A stretch of DNA of 64,000 bases, from positions 21,896,995 to 21,960,994 of the forward strand of contig NC_090187.1 in the NCBI RefSeq assembly GCF_024679245.1. Direction: 5' to 3'. The translations under genes and the position numbers were made by a program. Positions within the stretch are counted from its first letter, which is position 1. Each line of letters opens with the position of its first letter. Shown in pieces: positions 61,207 through 64,000 of this stretch. This DNA comes from Pseudorasbora parva (lineage: Eukaryota > Chordata > Actinopteri > Cypriniformes > Gobionidae). Below the pieces are notes generated by a model that did not search any database, had not been told where the DNA came from, and was given only the letters and a program-made list of their open reading frames with translations.

Positions 61207-62209
61207 AGGCTGGCCTGTCGGCAGAGGTGGTAGAGACCTTACTCAGCTCCAGGGCTCCGTCCACAAGGAGACTGTACAGCCTCAAGTGGAATGTATTTTC
61301 CACTTGGTGCAGGAGGCGTGAGGAGGACCCAGTTAACTGCCCAGTGGCTTCAGTGCTGGAGTTCCTCCAAGATCGCTTCTCTGCGGGCCTAACCCCGTCC
61401 ACACTCAAGGTGTACGTGGCTGCCATTGCGGCTTTCCACACTCCTCTGGGTGATGGGCCTTTGGGTAGGCACCAGCTGGTTGTACAGTTCCTCCGTGGGG
61501 CTCGGAGGATGAGGCCTGTGGCTCAGTCCAGAGTTCCAACCTGGGACCTGGCAGTGGTTCTCGAGGGGTTGGCTGAGGCCCCCTTCGAGCCACTGGAGTC
61601 AGCAGAACCGAAAAATCTGACCCTTAAGGTGGCTTTTCTACTCGCCATCTCCTCTCTAAGGAGAATGGGGGATCTCCAGGCCTTGGCAGTAACGCCGACT
61701 TGCCTGGAGTTTGCCCCGGGTGGAGTGAAGGCCATCTTACACCCTAGGCCGGGCTATGTGCCTAAGGTCCCATCGAGGGTGGTCAGGTCTTTGGTTCTGC
61801 AGGCATTTCATCCTCCGCCTCGCGTGACGGCGGAAGAGGGGAGACTTCACCTACTCTGCCCGGTCAGGGCACTCAGGGTGTATCTGGCGAAGTCCGCACA
61901 GTGGAGGAGATCTCAACAATTGTTGGTGTGTTTTGGCTCACCCAAGAAGGGGTTGCCTGCGTCTACCCAGACAATCAGTAACTGGATTGTCCAGGCAATA
62001 ACCATGGCTTATCAGGTGCGCAGTTGCCTTCACCTGTAGCCGTGAGGGCACATTCCACCAGAGGCATGGCCTCTTCGGTGGCCCTCCTTTCTGGGGTCCC
62101 CTTGCAGGATATCTGCGAGGCGGCGGGGTGGGCTACTCCACACACTTTTATCAGGTTCTATAGCCTGGATCTCCCTGCGACGCCTGGCGCGAGGGTGCTC
62201 CAACCCTAG
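61092..62209 (+). pseudogene. DIRS tyrosine recombinase, one frameshift before the catalytic C-terminus
   Basis: An ATG at 61092 opens MADSSEEGSPVSGGG and overlaps the end of pol by 115 bp, as is usual in DIRS elements. The frame runs to 62039 through STRRLYSLKWNVFSTWC (SAM-like N-domain) and the first catalytic Arg in ISSLRRMGDLQAL. A one-base loss near 62010-62025 throws it into a stop. The remainder, in another frame to 62209, has the HxxR box (AHSTRG) and the nucleophile Tyr (FIRFYSLD). All four catalytic residues are present but no longer in one frame. The enzyme would integrate the DNA circle. Confidence 0.88.
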
Positions 62210-62276
62210 TTGTGCCCGGTCTCCGGCTTCACACTAGGACAGGCGCTACCCTCGGTGTGGCCTAGTGGGTACTCGT

Positions 62277-62378
62277 TCCCCAAAGCGTTTCGACGCAGTG
62301 GGAAGTTCCCTCGATAAGGGAACGGCTCGGGTTATGTATATAACCCTTGTTCCCTGAGAGGGAACGAGCACTGCGTCG
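62277..62378. repeat. internal complementary region (ICR) of the DIRS element
   Basis: 62277-62323 is the reverse complement of the left ITR start (57100-57146). 62324-62378 is the reverse complement of the right ITR end (62571-62625). The junction gggaacggctc is exactly the complement of the joined element ends (gagcc-GTT-ccc). In the DIRS1 model this region templates completion of the circular DNA intermediate. Confidence 0.92.
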
Positions 62379-62424
62379 TACCGCCACACCTCGGCACGCC
62401 TGGAGCGCATGCTTCAGAGCAAAA

Positions 62425-62625
62425 AACTGCCGCCATTATGCGCCGGCCCCCCTTTTATACTTCCGGGTACGCCGTCACAATGACGTCATCACGCACGACC
62501 AATCGGATTGGACTAGTGTTTATTCAGGCTTCAGATTCGCTGATGCTTAGGGAGCATCCCCAAAGCGTTTCGACGCAGTGCTCGTTCCCTCTCAGGGAAC
62601 AAGGGTTATATACATAACCCGAGCC
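62425..62625 (-). repeat. right inverted terminal repeat of the DIRS element
   Basis: This is the inverted partner of 57124-57278, with a distinct outer extension (62581-62625) that ends ..cataacccgagcc. It carries the same CCAAT, CRE and TATA motifs on the minus strand (TATA at 62452-62459). Confidence 0.92.
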
Positions 62626-62693
62626 GTTTTCCTCAATGGATTTTAAATTAATTTTGAGTAATTTTCCTAAATTACATTATATTTTGTATATAA

Positions 62694-63096
62694 GTCTCTT
62701 ATGCTCACCAAAAGCTGCATTTATTTGATACAAATAAAGTCAAAACTATTAAAATACTAATACTATATAAAATAAGTATACTATAAATACTATATAAAAT
62801 ACTATTACAAAAATTCTATTTGAATATATTTTAAAATATAATTTATTCCTGTGATGCAAAGCATTCAGTCTTCAGTCTCATATGATCCTTCAGAAATCAT
62901 TCTAATATGCTGATGTGTTGCTCAAGAAACATTTCTTATTAAACAGTTGTGCTGCTTAATATTTCTGTGGGAACTGTGATAATTTCTTTTTCAGGATTTT
63001 GCATTTATTTTAAATAGTAGCATTATAAATGACTTTACTGCCGCTTTTGATCAAATGAATGCATCCTTGCTAAATAAAAGTATACATTTCTTTAGA
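62694..63096 (+). repeat. dispersed cyprinid repeat (cttatgctcaccaaaagctg)
   Basis: Contains gctgcatttatttgatacaa, tcatatgatccttcagaaat, tctaatatgctgatgtg, caagaaacatttcttatta and gcatccttgctaaataaaag, in the order of a very common fish interspersed repeat. Class not certain. Confidence 0.7.
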
Positions 63097-63177
63097 TAAG
63101 GTTATAAACAGCCATAGAACATCCATGTCAAATGCTGAAAAGTGGATAGTGGATAAAATTAGTTTGGTGCAAAGAAC

Positions 63178-63290
63178 AAAGAACGGCACTGAAGTCATTC
63201 TTAAAAAGGGAAGACGTGTTCGGAGTTTTGCCGACTCTCAATGGTGAGTTTCCAGACCAAACATCTTGATGTGGGTCTGGCTTGTCATGC
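63178..63290 (+). mobile_element. internally deleted derivative of the 9-bp-TSD MITE
   Basis: It joins an internal segment (aagaacggcactgaagtcat..) directly to the right end (gagtttccagaccaaacatc.. gtcatgcta). It lies about 105 bp from copy 3, in opposite orientation. Confidence 0.75.
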
Positions 63291-63394
63291 TATCTATAGA
63301 CGTCTTTAAGGGTTGGAACCAAACTTGGCAGGACAGCGTCTCACTAGGACCGAACTGAGGAAAACTATGGTATAACCCTAAAGCCTAGTTCAGA

Positions 63395-63924
63395 TAGCCT
63401 GACAAGCCAGACCCACATCAAGATGTTTGGTCTGGAAACTCACCATTGACAGGGCTCACTCCGAGGGGCGGGATAAAAGGTTGTCTTTCAAACTCCCTCT
63501 GCACGCGATAGGATAGCGCCACCACCGCCCAGAGCAACGAAGGTGAAGGGGAGCTTGTTGATGGATTAAACTTTCGCCGTATCCGGTCAGCAAAACTCAG
63601 AACACATCTTCCCTTTTTAAGAATGACTTCAGTGCCGTTCTTTGTTCTTTTCTCAGAGAAAAGCTTAACTCCAAGTCTTCCAGAGTCGCGGTCAAAGCTG
63701 ATTCGAAAGACCGCCGCCGTTCGCCAGTTTCTGTGTTTACTAGAAGCACGCAAACGCAACTCGGCCGTCGTCATTATGGCCCCGCCCACCGACTCTATAC
63801 ACAATGTGATTGGCCCGGCAAGAGTTAGGCGAATACAGCTCAGAAGCATATTGAAAGTTGCTAGACGACACTCGCGGGCAGATTAAATTTACTGCCGCTA
63901 TGGTGCGTCTAGATTTCTAGGCTA
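63395..63924 (-). mobile_element. 9-bp-TSD MITE family, copy 3
   Basis: This 530-bp element has the same ends, flanked by the perfect 9-bp duplication TAGTTCAGA (63386-63394 and 63925-63933). It has an extra CCG triplet compared with copy 2. Its minus strand holds a 143-codon open frame that is also mostly open in the other copies. Confidence 0.93.
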
Positions 63925-64000
63925 TAGTTCAGACTGCACGATTTTCAAACTCGGCGGGTCACTGCTCTATTCACACTGCATGAATGATACATCTGGGGTA

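Larger units (their letters stand above)
57100..62628 (+). mobile_element. DIRS1-like tyrosine-recombinase retrotransposon, inactivated
   Basis: The element has the hallmark DIRS layout: inverted terminal repeats, gag-like, RT/RNase H and tyrosine recombinase regions, and an internal complementary region just inside the right ITR. GTT stands at both outer edges (57100-57102 and 62626-62628) with no target duplication. This fits insertion of a circle by recombination rather than by an integrase. It lies in a fam168a intron in the opposite orientation to the gene. Gag, RT and recombinase frames each carry frameshifts, so this copy cannot be autonomous. Its GC content and CpG density are visibly higher than those of the surrounding AT-rich DNA. 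Confidence 0.93.

Overview
This 64 kb window is vertebrate nuclear DNA from a teleost, almost certainly a cyprinid (zebrafish, carp or goldfish type). The evidence is its very high density of fish-type repeats: Tc1-like transposons, TTAA-flanked foldback MITEs, a 5S-rRNA-headed SINE3-like element, L2-type retroposon tails, hAT-like elements, a DIRS1-like retrotransposon, and very long (AT)n, (CA)n and (GA)n arrays. There are no bacterial features. Family names come from recognised motifs and structure; no database was searched.

The only host gene I can support is fam168a (FAM168A/TCRP1 family) on the minus strand. Five coding exons are visible, with consensus splice sites and matching phases: 56896-56976, 50079-50204, 47539-47681, 45387-45561 and the terminal exon 39920-40032. 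They give 211 C-terminal residues. About 24 N-terminal residues lie on exon(s) beyond position 64000. A 3'UTR of about 4.5 kb probably follows (about 35455-39919), starting with a (TC)50 tract and ending near an ATTAAA signal at 35476-35481.

Layout. 1-35.4 kb is intergenic and repeat-rich, with no recognised host exon. It holds foldback MITEs, an exactly delimited 820 bp hAT-like element (6907-7726), a cyprinid minisatellite split by a MITE, a Tc1 copy carrying two later insertions (18355-20640), nested IS630/Tc1-type elements (25741-27664), a TTAA element next to a SINE3-like copy (28687-30830) and a second Tc1 pseudogene (33726-35260). 35.4-40.0 kb is the 3'UTR and last coding exon. 40-57 kb is intronic sequence broken up by nested TEs. 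57.1-62.63 kb is a nearly full-length, inactivated DIRS1-like element in the intron, antisense to the gene. 62.6-64 kb holds a dispersed repeat and another MITE copy.

The most notable observations are these. A non-autonomous element family is present in three copies, each with a perfect 9-bp target duplication. Repeats are nested several levels deep at 51.05-53.15 kb, with a small inverted copy of transposase sequence at one edge. Two copies of one TTAA element sit head-to-head only 41 bp apart inside one arm of a larger foldback. The DIRS element keeps its complete terminal architecture, including an internal complementary region that spells the circle junction, although its gag, RT and recombinase frames are broken. 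I found no convincing new multi-gene system.
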